Numbered from the stretch's first letter, positions 45,839 to 54,860 are shown. The stretch: DNA of 64,000 nt from an uncultured Clostridia bacterium (GCA_944327625.1 CALVHL010000001.1:160006-224005), one strand, 5' to 3'. Numbers and translations: made by a program. Notes: generated by a model not told the origin, from the sequence alone.

Positions 45839-48800
45839 ATGACAGATTTCGTGCATCTGCACCTTCATACGGAATATTCCCTGCTTGACGGCGCGTGTAA
45901 GATAGACAATCTAATAGATCACTGCAAGAAAAACGGCATAGACACCGTATGTATTACCGACCACGGAAATATGTACGGAACGCTTCATTTTGCCGAAAAA
46001 GCCGCCGTTGCGGGCATAAAATACATAATCGGCTGCGAATTTTACCTCACCAAAAATATGTATGCGCACGAGGGGAATACCGCCGAACACCTCATACTTC
46101 TCGCAAAGAATAAGGCGGGCTATAAAAACCTCATTCAGCTCGACTCTATGGCGTTCGTCGACGGCTTTTATTATAAAGCCAAGATTGACTATAATGTTCT
46201 CCGTGAACATTCGGAAGGCGTTATCTGTCTTTCAGCCTGCCTTGCGGGCGGCATCCCGAGGAGGCTCCTGCAGGGCGACTACGATGGCGCGCGGGAAATG
46301 GCGCTCAACCTCAAAGATATATTCGGGGAAGATTTCTACATTGAAATTCAGGATCATGGCATAGAGGACGAACGTCGCGTTCTGCCTCTTCTCGTTAAGC
46401 TTGCAAATGAAATCGGCGTCGAACTCGTGGCGACGAACGACGTTCATTATCTGAGAAAAGAGGACGCTGTGATGCAGGATGTCCTTTTGTGTATTCAGAC
46501 CAAATCGACGCTCGACGACCCCAAGAGAAAGCTTAAATTCGACTCTGAGGAATTCTATTTCAAGACGGGCGACGAAATGGCGGCGCTCTTTCCCAATCTC
46601 CCCAAGGCGATAAGCAATACGCGCGTAATCGCGGACAAGGTAACAGAGCCCGCGTTCAACCTCGACAAAAAAGGCTATCCCATAAGGGATATGTCGCTCA
46701 TTCCCGGCTATGAACCGCCCGACGGCTCTACGCCCGAAGAATATCTTAGAAAGCTTACTGACGAGGGGCTTGTCCGTCGCTACGGCACGGTTACCCAGCG
46801 CGAGAGGGAGCGCGCCGACTATGAACTGGGCGTCATCTGCCGAATGGGCTATGCTGAATACTATCTCATCGTCTGGGACTTCATCAACTGGTCGAAGGAA
46901 CACGGCATACCAGTAGGCCCGGGCAGAGGCTCGGGCGTAAGTTCGATTGTCGCCTATTCGATAGGCATAACCGACGTCGAGCCGCTGCAATACGATCTGC
47001 TTTTCGAGCGCTTCCTCAACCCTGACCGAGTTTCCATGCCTGACTTCGATATAGACTTCTGTACTGACCGCCGCGAGGAGACGATAGAGTACGTAAGGCA
47101 GAAATATCATCCCGAAAACGTCTGTCAGATAGTCACTTTCGGCACAATGGCTGCGAAGAACGCCATAAAGGATGTCGGCAGAGTTATGCGCGTGCCCTAT
47201 TCCGAGACTGACCGTCTTACAAAGATAATGGACGGCAAGACCTCGATAGGCGACCTGCTGGGAAGGCGTATTCAGGCGACCGAAAATAAGCTTAATGCCG
47301 AGAGCGATCCCGACAAGGCGGAGGAGATAAGGGGCAAGCTCAACGAGCTCAAACTCGCGCGGAATTCAGAGTTCTGCGAAATTTATGAGACCGACCAGAC
47401 GCTGAGAAGGGTTATCGACATGGCTCTTCAGCTTGAAGGTATGCCCAGACAGACGGGCATGCACGCCGCGGGCGTCGTCATCTGCCGCAAGAAGATAGCC
47501 GACAATGTGCCGCTTTCGAGGAATGGCGAAGATATAACCACCCAGTTTGTCGCAAAGGAAATAGAGGCGCTCGGAATGCTCAAAATGGACTTCCTTGCGC
47601 TGGTGACGCTGACCGATATTAAAAAGTGCGTCGATTATATTAAGGAAGATACGGGTTTTGTCGTCGATTTCAACAAGATTGGCTATACTGACGCAGGCGC
47701 ATACGGACTGATTTCCGACGGCGATACCGACGGCGTGTTCCAGCTTGAACAGGGCGGCATGAAGCGCTTTATGAAGACGCTTAAACCGGATACTCTCGAA
47801 GACCTCATAGCGGGCATTTCGCTCTATCGTCCCGGTCCTATGAAGTTCATCGACAGCTTCTGTAAGCGCAAGCACGGCGAGGAGCCCATAACCTACGACT
47901 GCCCCGAGGAAGAAAAGATACTAAAAGTCACTTACGGCATACCCGTCTATCAGGAACAGGTCATGCAGATATTCCAGTTCCTTGCGGGCTTCTCGCTCGG
48001 CGAGGCAGACCTCGTCAGAAGGGCGATGGGTAAGAAGGACAAGAAGACGCTGATGGCGCAGAAAGATAAGTTTATCTACGGCGGCATAAGCGATACCAAC
48101 GGTTCTGAGATAGTCGGCTGCGTCAACAAGGGCATTTCTGCCGACGTCGCGGCAAAGATTTTCGCCAACATGGAGGGCTTCGCCTCCTATGCGTTCAACA
48201 AATCTCACGCCGCCGCCTATGCGACGCTCGCGTACCAGACTGCGTGGCTCAAAAAGTATTACTGCAAGGAGTTCATCTGCGCGCTCTTAAACAACCGCCT
48301 CAACAAGATAGACGAAATAACCAAGTACGTCATCTACATCAAGGATAAGGGCATGAAGCTCTTTCCGCCCGACATCAACAAGTCCAAGACGGCTTTCTCG
48401 GTCGAAAATGATGGCATAAGGTTCGGACTTTCCGCGCTCAAAGGCAGCGGTCAGGCGGCTATCGACGAGGTCATAAGGGAGCGGACGGAGAAAGGTCCTT
48501 TTGCAGATTTCCCCGACTTCATCATGCGCTGTGCGGGCGTAGTCAACAAGCGCATAATAGAAGGGCTCATTCTTGCGGGCGCGTTCGATTCGATGGGCAT
48601 AGCCCGTTCGAGGCTGTACGCCGTCTATGACGAGCTCTATACCCGCGCTGTCTCCATACACAAGCAGAAAAGCGGCAATCAGATTAGCCTTTTCGGCGAT
48701 ATAATCGAGGAGGAGAAGCTCGACGTCGAATATCCCGACCTGCCCGAATACGACCTCATGGACAAGCTGTCCAAGGAAAAGCAGGTGCTCGGCGTTTACG

Positions 48801-49438
48801 TCAGCGGTCACCCGTTTGAAAAATATATGTCGGCTTTCAAAGATTGCAACTTCAACTGTTCCGCCCTTGCCGACTATAACGAGGACGAGGACGGAATAAG
48901 GACGTATAACCGCATAACCGACGGCATGCCCATAACCATGGGCGGCATAATTTCGGCGTTCAAGCGCACCACTACGAGAAGTTCGGGCGCGACGATGTGT
49001 TTCCTCACGCTTGAAGACATCTACGGCTCGGTCGAGTGCGTCGCATTCCCGTCGATTTACGAGCGGGCGAAAGCCGTGCTCGCCGTTGATAAGATCGTCA
49101 GCGTCAAGGGCAAGCTCGACCTGTCCAAGCCCGACGAGCCGACGATCATTCTCGATACCGTCAAGGAATTTGACCAGGACGCATTCAACAAGGCGAACGG
49201 CGTCGTCGAGGAGGTAAAGAGGAAGCGCGCAACGCTCTGGCTCAACGCGACGGAACTGAGTGACGACGATTTCGAGGAGATGGTGTCCGTCCTCGGCAAC
49301 TATGACGGCGAAACGCAGTGCGCGATAGTCAGAGGTGCCAAAAAATACAGAATGCCCTCTGGAATTAACTATTGCAGGGGTTTGCTTGCTGAATTACGCG
49401 CCTATTTATACGAAAAAGACATAAAATATGTTGAATAA
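45839..49438 (+). CDS. dnaE: DNA polymerase III alpha subunit DnaE
   Basis: Replicative C-family polymerase, 1,199 residues. The N-terminal PHP domain (HLHLHTEYSLLDGAC, ITDHGNMYG) spans about 1-210. The palm has PGRGSGVSSIVAYSIGITD and the catalytic MPDFDIDFC with a third acidic residue in LKMDFLAL. The fingers, helix-hairpin-helix and C-terminal OB fold (MCFLTLEDIYGSVECVAFP) follow. It has no exonuclease domain. Since the polC locus encodes only an exonuclease, this may be the main replicase. pfkA downstream has its own promoter. Confidence 0.97.
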   Translation: MTDFVHLHLHTEYSLLDGACKIDNLIDHCKKNGIDTVCITDHGNMYGTLHFAEKAAVAGIKYIIGCEFYLTKNMYAHEGNTAEHLILLAKNKAGYKNLIQLDSMAFVDGFYYKAKIDYNVLREHSEGVICLSACLAGGIPRRLLQGDYDGAREMALNLKDIFGEDFYIEIQDHGIEDERRVLPLLVKLANEIGVELVATNDVHYLRKEDAVMQDVLLCIQTKSTLDDPKRKLKFDSEEFYFKTGDEMAALFPNLPKAISNTRVIADKVTEPAFNLDKKGYPIRDMSLIPGYEPPDGSTPEEYLRKLTDEGLVRRYGTVTQRERERADYELGVICRMGYAEYYLIVWDFINWSKEHGIPVGPGRGSGVSSIVAYSIGITDVEPLQYDLLFERFLNPDRVSMPDFDIDFCTDRREETIEYVRQKYHPENVCQIVTFGTMAAKNAIKDVGRVMRVPYSETDRLTKIMDGKTSIGDLLGRRIQATENKLNAESDPDKAEEIRGKLNELKLARNSEFCEIYETDQTLRRVIDMALQLEGMPRQTGMHAAGVVICRKKIADNVPLSRNGEDITTQFVAKEIEALGMLKMDFLALVTLTDIKKCVDYIKEDTGFVVDFNKIGYTDAGAYGLISDGDTDGVFQLEQGGMKRFMKTLKPDTLEDLIAGISLYRPGPMKFIDSFCKRKHGEEPITYDCPEEEKILKVTYGIPVYQEQVMQIFQFLAGFSLGEADLVRRAMGKKDKKTLMAQKDKFIYGGISDTNGSEIVGCVNKGISADVAAKIFANMEGFASYAFNKSHAAAYATLAYQTAWLKKYYCKEFICALLNNRLNKIDEITKYVIYIKDKGMKLFPPDINKSKTAFSVENDGIRFGLSALKGSGQAAIDEVIRERTEKGPFADFPDFIMRCAGVVNKRIIEGLILAGAFDSMGIARSRLYAVYDELYTRAVSIHKQKSGNQISLFGDIIEEEKLDVEYPDLPEYDLMDKLSKEKQVLGVYVSGHPFEKYMSAFKDCNFNCSALADYNEDEDGIRTYNRITDGMPITMGGIISAFKRTTTRSSGATMCFLTLEDIYGSVECVAFPSIYERAKAVLAVDKIVSVKGKLDLSKPDEPTIILDTVKEFDQDAFNKANGVVEEVKRKRATLWLNATELSDDDFEEMVSVLGNYDGETQCAIVRGAKKYRMPSGINYCRGLLAELRAYLYEKDIKYVE

Positions 49439-49466
49439 AAGAAAAAAAATATTTTTCACAAATAAG

Positions 49467-49495
49467 TTGTAATTATTTAATTCTTCTGTTATAAT
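49467..49495 (+). promoter_or_regulatory. pfkA promoter
   Basis: TTGTAA (49467-49472), 17-base spacer, TATAAT (49490-49495); start near 49502, leader about 70 bases. Confidence 0.75.
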
Positions 49496-49573
49496 AATAA
49501 AAGAGTTAATCAAGAGGTGTTTCGTTCGGATATCAAGGGGGCGTCCGTGCGGAATATGGAGAGGAGATTTTAT

Positions 49574-50536
49574 ATGAAAAGGATCGGTTTGCTTACAAGT
49601 GGTGGCGATGCTCCCGGCATGAACGCCTGCATAAGGGCGGTTGTAAGAACTGCGCTCTATTACGGTATTGAAGTGTACGGCATCGAACGCGGCTATCAGG
49701 GACTTATCGATGACGATATGATCCCTATGGAAATGCGTTCCGTATCCGATATCGTACAGAGGGGCGGCACCAAGCTCAGAACTGCCCGTTGCCTTGAAAT
49801 GCTGACCAAAGAAGGTCAGAAGAAGGCCGTTAAGACGCTCGAAGCAAGGAATATCGAAGGCCTTGTTGTTATCGGCGGCGACGGCTCTTTCAGGGGCGCC
49901 AAGTGCCTTTCTGAGGACTATGGCATTCCCACTATCGGCATTCCCGGCACGATTGACAACGACCTCGAATATACCGACTATACGCTCGGTTTCGATACGG
50001 CGGTCAATACCTGCATCGACGTCATCAACAAACTGAGAGATACCATGACCTCGCACGAGAGAATTTCGGTCGTCGAGGTAATGGGCAGGCGTTGCGGCGA
50101 CATTGCGCTCTACGCGGGCATTGCCAGCGGCGCTGAAATAATCGTCGTTCCCGAAGTCGTGTTCGACCTTGACGACATCGTCATGAAGATCAACCGTTCG
50201 AGGGCTAACGGCAAGCATTCTAACATAGTCGTCGTTGCAGAAGGCGTCTGCACCGCGGACGAGTTTGCAAAACAGCTTCAATCGGTTACGACGTATTCCG
50301 TCCGTCCGACGACGATCGGTCATATCCAGAGAGGCGGTTCGCCCTCGATGGCAGACAGAATGTTGGCGGCTCAGTTCGGCAATAAGGCGGTAAGACTCCT
50401 CAAAGACGGCATCGGCAACCGTGTCGTCGGCATACGCAGGAACGAGATTATCGATATGGACATTATCGAGGCGGTCAGCATGAAAAAGAAGTTCAACTAT
50501 GAACTCTACGAGACGCTTCAGATGATTTCAATGTAA
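49574..50536 (+). CDS. pfkA: ATP-dependent 6-phosphofructokinase
   Basis: Glycolytic commitment step. The start is ATG 49574 after GAGAGGAG; 320 residues as in B. subtilis PfkA. Visible motifs are LTSGGDAPGMN, VVIGGDGSFRGA, PGTIDNDLEYTDYTLGFDTA (catalytic Asp) and VVEVMGRRCGDIAL. Gly after GGDGS fits an ATP-using rather than pyrophosphate-using enzyme, but I cannot be certain. A terminator follows. Confidence 0.95.
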   Translation: MKRIGLLTSGGDAPGMNACIRAVVRTALYYGIEVYGIERGYQGLIDDDMIPMEMRSVSDIVQRGGTKLRTARCLEMLTKEGQKKAVKTLEARNIEGLVVIGGDGSFRGAKCLSEDYGIPTIGIPGTIDNDLEYTDYTLGFDTAVNTCIDVINKLRDTMTSHERISVVEVMGRRCGDIALYAGIASGAEIIVVPEVVFDLDDIVMKINRSRANGKHSNIVVVAEGVCTADEFAKQLQSVTTYSVRPTTIGHIQRGGSPSMADRMLAAQFGNKAVRLLKDGIGNRVVGIRRNEIIDMDIIEAVSMKKKFNYELYETLQMISM

Positions 50537-50553
50537 TCTTTGAATAGATAAAT

Positions 50554-50582
50554 AACCGCTTTTACATAAGCGGTTTTTTTAT
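50554..50582 (+). terminator. Terminator after pfkA
   Basis: AACCGCT (50554-50560) pairs with AGCGGTT (50569-50575), then TTTTTTA. Confidence 0.88.
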
Positions 50583-50607
50583 GTGACTTGAACAGGTGGA
50601 AAATTAA

Positions 50608-51531
50608 ATGATATTATGCGTAAGTTTAAACCCTTGCCTTGAAGTGAATGTAGAGGTCGACTCTCTGACCGTCGGTATGTCGCACAGGGTGAGGAGCAAG
50701 CGCACTTTCCTCACGGGAAAGAGCCTCAACGTAGCGATAGGCATTTCGCGTCTGGGCGGCGATTCGTTTGCGACGGGCTTCATGTATGAAGACAACGGCA
50801 GACTTTTCGAGCAGGAACTTCACAAAGAGGGCGTTACATATAAATTCGTCTGGGCGGAAGGCAGAGTTAAGGAAGTCTATAAATTCGTCGACAGGCGCTC
50901 GATGCTTACCGAAGTGGTCGACGAGGCGACGGAGATTGCCTCTTACAAGGCAGATCTTCTCATAGACTATGTCAGGGAGCTGTCGGAAGGCTGTAAGGCG
51001 GTCGTGCTCTCGGGCGACGTTGCGACGGGGCTGGACGACGATTATTTCGGCCGCATTGCCGAGGCTGTTCCCGAAAATGTAATAAAGGTAGTCGACACCG
51101 AGGGCAAAAAGCTGCTTTTGGCATTAAAGTACGGCGCAGATCTCGTCAAGCCCAATCTCGACGAACTTCAACGCACCCTCAATGTAAAGATTACCGATAA
51201 GGAGAATATGTTGAGGGCGTGCGACGCGCTCATCGAAGCAGGCGCAAAGCGCGTATTGCTCTCGCTCGGCAAAAAGGGCGCCGTCATTACCGATGGAAAT
51301 AAGCGATATTATTGCGTGTCGGTGAACGTGGCTATGAACTCTACCGCGGGCGCGGGCGACGCAATGGTCGCTGCGGCGACTAAGGCGCTTACCGAGGGGA
51401 AGGAGCTCAGCGAGATTTTGAGGTACGGCGTGGCGGCGGGTACTGCCGCAGTCACTCTGCCCGACAGCATCTCCTTCGACAAGGAAAAGTTCGACGAGGT
51501 ATTCCCCAATCTCATCGTCAAAGAAATTTGA
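50608..51531 (+). CDS. fruK: 1-phosphofructokinase-like PfkB kinase
   Basis: Sugar-phosphate kinase of the PfkB (LacC/FruK) group, 307 residues. Start MILCVSLNPCLEVNVEV, substrate loop TGKSLNVAIGISRLGG, and C-terminal anion hole with catalytic Asp251 in STAGAGDAMVAA. No fructose PTS or fruR gene is adjacent, so the substrate (fructose-1-phosphate or tagatose-6-phosphate) is uncertain. AGGTGG precedes the ATG. Confidence 0.82.
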   Translation: MILCVSLNPCLEVNVEVDSLTVGMSHRVRSKRTFLTGKSLNVAIGISRLGGDSFATGFMYEDNGRLFEQELHKEGVTYKFVWAEGRVKEVYKFVDRRSMLTEVVDEATEIASYKADLLIDYVRELSEGCKAVVLSGDVATGLDDDYFGRIAEAVPENVIKVVDTEGKKLLLALKYGADLVKPNLDELQRTLNVKITDKENMLRACDALIEAGAKRVLLSLGKKGAVITDGNKRYYCVSVNVAMNSTAGAGDAMVAAATKALTEGKELSEILRYGVAAGTAAVTLPDSISFDKEKFDEVFPNLIVKEI

Positions 51532-51540
51532 CGGCGGGGC

Positions 51541-51569
51541 TTGATTTTCTGTCGGTTTAGTGTTAAAAT
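51541..51569 (+). promoter_or_regulatory. Promoter of the Cys-rich hypothetical gene
   Basis: TTGATT (51541-51546), 17-base spacer, TAAAAT (51564-51569). Confidence 0.65.
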
Positions 51570-51600
51570 ATTTATGATTTCTAAATGGCGGTGATAAATT

Positions 51601-52059
51601 ATGTGGAATGAAAATGCTCCTCTTGAACTATTAAAGAATATGCCCCACGTCCTCACGCAGGAAAATCTCGATAAAATTCAGAAGGTTATCGACGAGGACA
51701 AGTATATAAACAGCATGCAGCTCGGCAGAGATCTCTGCGGCGAGTATGCGCCTTTCTGCGCAACCTGCAAGAAGGTCGGCTGGACGCCCTGCGCCATAGC
51801 TTACGTCAATATGAAGATTGCCGATGGCGAGGACGTAGAAATATCCGAAGAATGTGTGCCTCACTGTGAGGAAACCGAAGCGCCCGCACCCGAGGAGGCC
51901 TGCATAAAGCCGCCCGTTTTGGAAGCGCTTGCGTACGAAAAGCCCTTGCAGATACAGACAGAAGAAAAGCTCAGAATAGAAGAAACTGCAACTTCTTCAA
52001 AGGAGCAGAAGACGGGTAAGATAAGGATAGCCGTCGCGCGCCGCAGAACTAAGTCTTAA
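51601..52059 (+). CDS. Hypothetical Cys-rich protein
   Basis: Not recognised; 152 residues. The first 80 residues look folded and contain DLCGEYAPFCATCKK followed by TPC, then CVPHC: a cluster of Cys and His that could bind zinc or an Fe-S centre. Residues 85-152 are Pro/Glu/Lys-rich and probably disordered, ending in a basic IAVARRRTKS. GGCGGTGA precedes ATG 51601, and a promoter and terminator frame it, so it is a monocistronic real gene. Confidence 0.7.
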   Translation: MWNENAPLELLKNMPHVLTQENLDKIQKVIDEDKYINSMQLGRDLCGEYAPFCATCKKVGWTPCAIAYVNMKIADGEDVEISEECVPHCEETEAPAPEEACIKPPVLEALAYEKPLQIQTEEKLRIEETATSSKEQKTGKIRIAVARRRTKS

Positions 52060-52093
52060 ATTATAAAGCCTTATAAATTTCAATAAAACTTTT

Positions 52094-52127
52094 CCCCCGA
52101 CTGATTTTATCGATCGGGGGATTTTCG
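52094..52127 (+). terminator. Terminator after the Cys-rich gene
   Basis: CCCCCGA (52094-52100) pairs with TCGGGGG (52114-52120), then ATTTTCG. Confidence 0.8.
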
Positions 52128-52253
52128 CTATACAGTAACTATCCACCACTAAAGTGGTGGCTTTAGATTAAGCCCTAAAGGGCAATTATACCGGCATGGT
52201 GCTTAAGCACCAATGGGGAACTCGCCTACTGCACACAAGCAAGCCTGTTCCCT

Positions 52254-52757
52254 TTATTTTTTATCGCCCTTTGTCTTACTATTTGATTTCAGCCATTTGT
52301 CAAACGGGTCATAATATTCCACCATACTGATTTGGTCTGAAATCAAATCTTCTTTCTGTTGGTTTTGTATGTATTTCTGCACGGCTTGCTTGTTATGCCC
52401 TACCGTGCTTACATAGTAACCCCTACTCCAGAAGTGTCTGTTCCCAAACTTATATTTTAGGTTTCCATACCTCTCAAAGATTATCATTGTACTCTTACCC
52501 TTTAGATACCCCATAAAACCTGATACCGTTTCATTCGGGGGTATGGAAACCAACATATGTATATGGTCTGGCATTGCGTGTGCTTCTATTATCTCAACGC
52601 TCTTTCTCCCGCATAGTTCTCTTAATATTTTCCCTATGTCAACCTTCAGCGCATTGTATATTACTTTGCGGTGATATTTGGGAGTAAAGACTATGTGATA
52701 TTGACATTTCCAAGTCGTATGTGCTAAACTGAACGTGTCATTGTTTTGATTCTTCAA
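52254..52757 (-). CDS. tnpA: IS200/IS605 family transposase TnpA (Y1 HUH)
   Basis: Single-strand DNA transposase of 167 residues. The HUH motif is DHIHML (H65, H67) and the nucleophile is Tyr129 in QKYIQNQ; YHIVFTPKYHRK is the usual N-terminal segment. The gene appears intact. The start is TTG 52757, with AGGAGG 6 bases upstream; a longer frame reaches 52802 but lacks a ribosome-binding site. That AGGAGG is inside a leader hairpin (52765-52773 with 52813-52821), which should restrain translation. Confidence 0.93.
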   Translation of the reverse strand: MKNQNNDTFSLAHTTWKCQYHIVFTPKYHRKVIYNALKVDIGKILRELCGRKSVEIIEAHAMPDHIHMLVSIPPNETVSGFMGYLKGKSTMIIFERYGNLKYKFGNRHFWSRGYYVSTVGHNKQAVQKYIQNQQKEDLISDQISMVEYYDPFDKWLKSNSKTKGDKK

Positions 52758-52763
52758 TGATGA

Positions 52764-52828
52764 CCTCCTATGTACTTGCTTGTGTGCGGTTGCGAGCCTC
52801 ACTCAGTTTAGCACATAGGAGCTTTTTT
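52764..52828 (-). promoter_or_regulatory. tnpA leader hairpin covering its ribosome-binding site
   Basis: On the minus strand CTCCTATGT (52821-52813) pairs with ACATAGGAG (52773-52765), the latter holding most of the AGGAGG site. IS200 of enterobacteria is known to use such a hairpin to limit transposase. On the plus strand the same stem is followed by CTTTTTT and could stop incoming transcription. Confidence 0.65.
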
Positions 52829-52905
52829 GTATATCCAACAACCACAACGGCTAAAGCCATAAGGTTGCCACCAACATAGTTGGTGGTTTTTTCTTTATAA
52901 AAAAA

Positions 52906-52960
52906 GTAACCCTTTCGCATAGTTGCGAAAGGGTTACAATGGAGCTGCTAACCGGATTTG
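52906..52960 (-). repeat. Displaced tRNA 3' end plus terminator, copy 1 (att-like)
   Basis: Read on the minus strand, CAAATCCGGTTAGCAGCTCCA (52960-52940) is a T-arm half, acceptor strand, U73 and CCA of a tRNA, followed by a 13-pair terminator (52937-52906) and a T-run. The 5' part of the tRNA is absent. U73 suggests a Thr, Gly or Cys tRNA. This is what integration into a tRNA 3' end leaves behind. Confidence 0.7.
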
Positions 52961-53049
52961 TAAGGAGCGAAGCGACGGAACAGCTATCTTTCGCCAAAAG
53001 GCGCGATAGCGTCACGTTATTTCGATGATGCGGTTAGCAGCCAAGACAA

Positions 53050-53105
53050 AACCCTTTCGCTTAATTGCGAAAGGGTTATAATGGAGCTGCTAACCGGATT
53101 TGAAC
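53050..53105 (-). repeat. Displaced tRNA 3' end plus terminator, copy 2 (att-like)
   Basis: The same terminator-plus-acceptor unit as at 52906-52960, about 142 bases further on: stem AACCCTTTCGC/GCGAAAGGGTT at 53050-53077 and tRNA tail at 53082-53105, here extending through the T-loop (GTTCAAATCC). The integrase gene begins just beyond. The intact tRNA is expected at the far end of the element, outside the window. Confidence 0.7.
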
Positions 53106-53122
53106 CTCAAATTCAGTATCAA

Positions 53123-53170
53123 AACGGGCATTTTAGAGGATATTTCCGCTGAAATACCCGTTTTTTTTGT
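53123..53170. terminator. Terminator next to the integrase gene
   Basis: AACGGGCATTT (53123-53133) pairs with AAATACCCGTT (53152-53162), one mismatch, followed by T's on the plus strand and TTTTGAT on the minus strand. It probably ends the integrase message. The span 52887-53235 otherwise holds only the two att-like copies, an inverted repeat (52944-52954 with 53032-53042) and a small hairpin between them. Confidence 0.7.
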
Positions 53171-53235
53171 GCTTTTTGAGTGTTTTATTAAATGTTAAAC
53201 TTTATGTTTTGGGGGTAATTTGGGGGTAATGACTA

Positions 53236-54429
53236 TCAATAGTAAAATTTTAAACCTTCTTTAAGCAGAAATTCGTCTGACAAGTCGGTGTAAGTGTCTT
53301 TTAATTTACCTATCGAATTACCCATAAATTCACCTATTGCCGCATCACAAATTCCGCACTCCGTACAACGTGTCTGAAAGGTAGTTCTAAGGTCATACAG
53401 CTTATGGTTAGGCAATATGTCTTTAAATCGTCTGCCGAGAGTGTGATAGCCAGGCAATTTGAAAGGCAGCTCATCAACGAACGGAGCGAGCATTGGTGTA
53501 ATCGGAATGCGCTTCATTTCAACCTTGCCGCCTTTTCTTTTGCTGTTGTTGGCTATAATGAATTTTCCGTCGATTTGAACGGTTGGCAATTCTCCTGGAC
53601 GTAGTCCGCAATACAGCATGACGGCAAAAACAATGTGGTAGGGAGTTCCTTCGTATGCTGAAAGTAGTTTTTGTTCTTCCGCCTTGGTCAGAGCAACCCC
53701 GTGTTCCCGTGCGTGTGTAGTATAGAAAACCTGCGCCAAAGGGTTAATGGTTATAATGCCGTGATTAATGGCAGCTTTAAAAATTTGGTTCAGTAAACTG
53801 TAAACATCTTCCTTAGTGCGCGGTATGTCGTCTAACTCGTCCAATAATTTTTGAAGGGTTAAAGGTAGAATTTTTTGTATAGGTATATCTGGGATACGTT
53901 TTAAAATACGGGTTTGCAATATATACTTGGAGTTTTTATAAGTATAAAGTTTAACCTTTCTTTTGTGAAAGTTTTCAAGCCAATATTCTGCAAACTTTAT
54001 AAAAGTTGTCGGGACGGTGGGTATATCCTCGTTCATGGCTTTTAGTTTTTTTATAAAATTTTCTTTTGCCGCCTCAATGGTTGCACCCGAAGCAGAAATA
54101 TTATATCCGTTTCGGCGGTATCTGATTTCATAGCTGCATTTATATCTACTGTCAACGCGTTTGCGCGCTTGGGTAATGCAGCCGTCTATTATAAATTGTT
54201 TCCTGAATTTTTTTGGCATTTTTAAAATCTCCTTTTCGGTAAATTTCAAAAAGCCCATTTTATCTTTTTTGAGAGGTAATGCCGCCCCATCGGCGTTGCC
54301 GTTCTCACTGTCTGGTAGACGCAGAACTGCGGCGAGGTCTTCGGAAATATTTTCTATTTCCTGTTCATTGTTTGCTACGCTCGCAAGAATAATTTTGCTT
54401 GCAAGTTCTAAAATCTTTTGTTTGTTCAT
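53236..54429 (-). CDS. Tyrosine recombinase (integrase)
   Basis: Site-specific integrase, 397 residues. An AP2-like arm-binding segment lies near 88-130 (SYEIRYRRNGYNISASG), a core-binding helix bundle at 142-240, and the catalytic domain from 245. Arg277 (YCGLRPGEL), Arg348 (LYDLRTTF) and the nucleophile Tyr380 (LKDTYTDL) are present. The His of the HxxR motif is Tyr345 and the second His (usually GH) is Asn371. It faces the att-like repeats 130 bases away, as integrases usually do. Confidence 0.88.
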   Translation of the reverse strand: MNKQKILELASKIILASVANNEQEIENISEDLAAVLRLPDSENGNADGAALPLKKDKMGFLKFTEKEILKMPKKFRKQFIIDGCITQARKRVDSRYKCSYEIRYRRNGYNISASGATIEAAKENFIKKLKAMNEDIPTVPTTFIKFAEYWLENFHKRKVKLYTYKNSKYILQTRILKRIPDIPIQKILPLTLQKLLDELDDIPRTKEDVYSLLNQIFKAAINHGIITINPLAQVFYTTHAREHGVALTKAEEQKLLSAYEGTPYHIVFAVMLYCGLRPGELPTVQIDGKFIIANNSKRKGGKVEMKRIPITPMLAPFVDELPFKLPGYHTLGRRFKDILPNHKLYDLRTTFQTRCTECGICDAAIGEFMGNSIGKLKDTYTDLSDEFLLKEGLKFYY

Positions 54430-54494
54430 GGCACAAACTCCTTGAAAGTATTCCCCGAGGGGTAAGTCAAGGGTAGTACCTTAATCTATGTAAA

Positions 54495-54860
54495 TTAAAG
54501 CATTTTTTCGGCAACTGTGATAATTGCCTGCTGTGCGCTTTTACCATGTTTTTTTCCGACTTGACGAAAAATTTCAAGCATATCATCTTCAATTGGTGTA
54601 ATGCTTATTTTTCTTTTCGCTTTAAGTCCTGCAGCTTTTTCTTCTTCTGTAAATATAGGATTTCCGTATCTATCTTCAAGTCCTAATACATAGTCGGTGG
54701 TAACTTTAAAGATTTTAGCAATATCAATTATGGTTTCAATATCTGGTTCCCATTTTCCGCATTCCCAACCTGAAACGTTAGAAGTTGTCGTGTTTAATAG
54801 TTCAGCCATTTTTGATTGAGTGAATTTATATCTTATTCTTAATTCTTTTATTTGTAACAT
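54495..54860 (-). CDS. XRE-family repressor
   Basis: A 121-residue protein with an N-terminal helix-turn-helix (about 4-60, FTQSKMAELLNTTTSNVSGWECG) and a C-terminal part that may dimerise. It is divergent from the element's genes and is the probable immunity repressor. AGGAGG (minus strand of 54866-54871) precedes the ATG. Its own promoter is TTGAAA (54906-54901), 17 bases, TAGAAT (54883-54878), which gives a very short leader. Confidence 0.88.
   Translation of the reverse strand: MLQIKELRIRYKFTQSKMAELLNTTTSNVSGWECGKWEPDIETIIDIAKIFKVTTDYVLGLEDRYGNPIFTEEEKAAGLKAKRKISITPIEDDMLEIFRQVGKKHGKSAQQAIITVAEKML

Larger units (their letters stand above)
52143..52886 (-). mobile_element. IS200-type insertion sequence
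   Basis: About 744 bases with one transposase gene and no terminal inverted repeats, but with subterminal hairpins as in the IS200/IS605 family. CCACCACT/AGTGGTGG at 52143-52160 lies at the end downstream of tnpA and CCACCAA/TTGGTGG at 52868-52886 at the upstream end. Further palindromes lie inside the downstream end (52172-52183 and 52198-52211). No tnpB is present. Exact cleavage points were not determined. Confidence 0.8.

Noticed and set aside
52938..53042. Complete tRNA gene on the minus strand between the two att-like copies
   Set aside because: The ends pair through 11 bases, but no D-arm, anticodon arm or normal T-stem can be formed; only the 3' tRNA fragment is recognisable.
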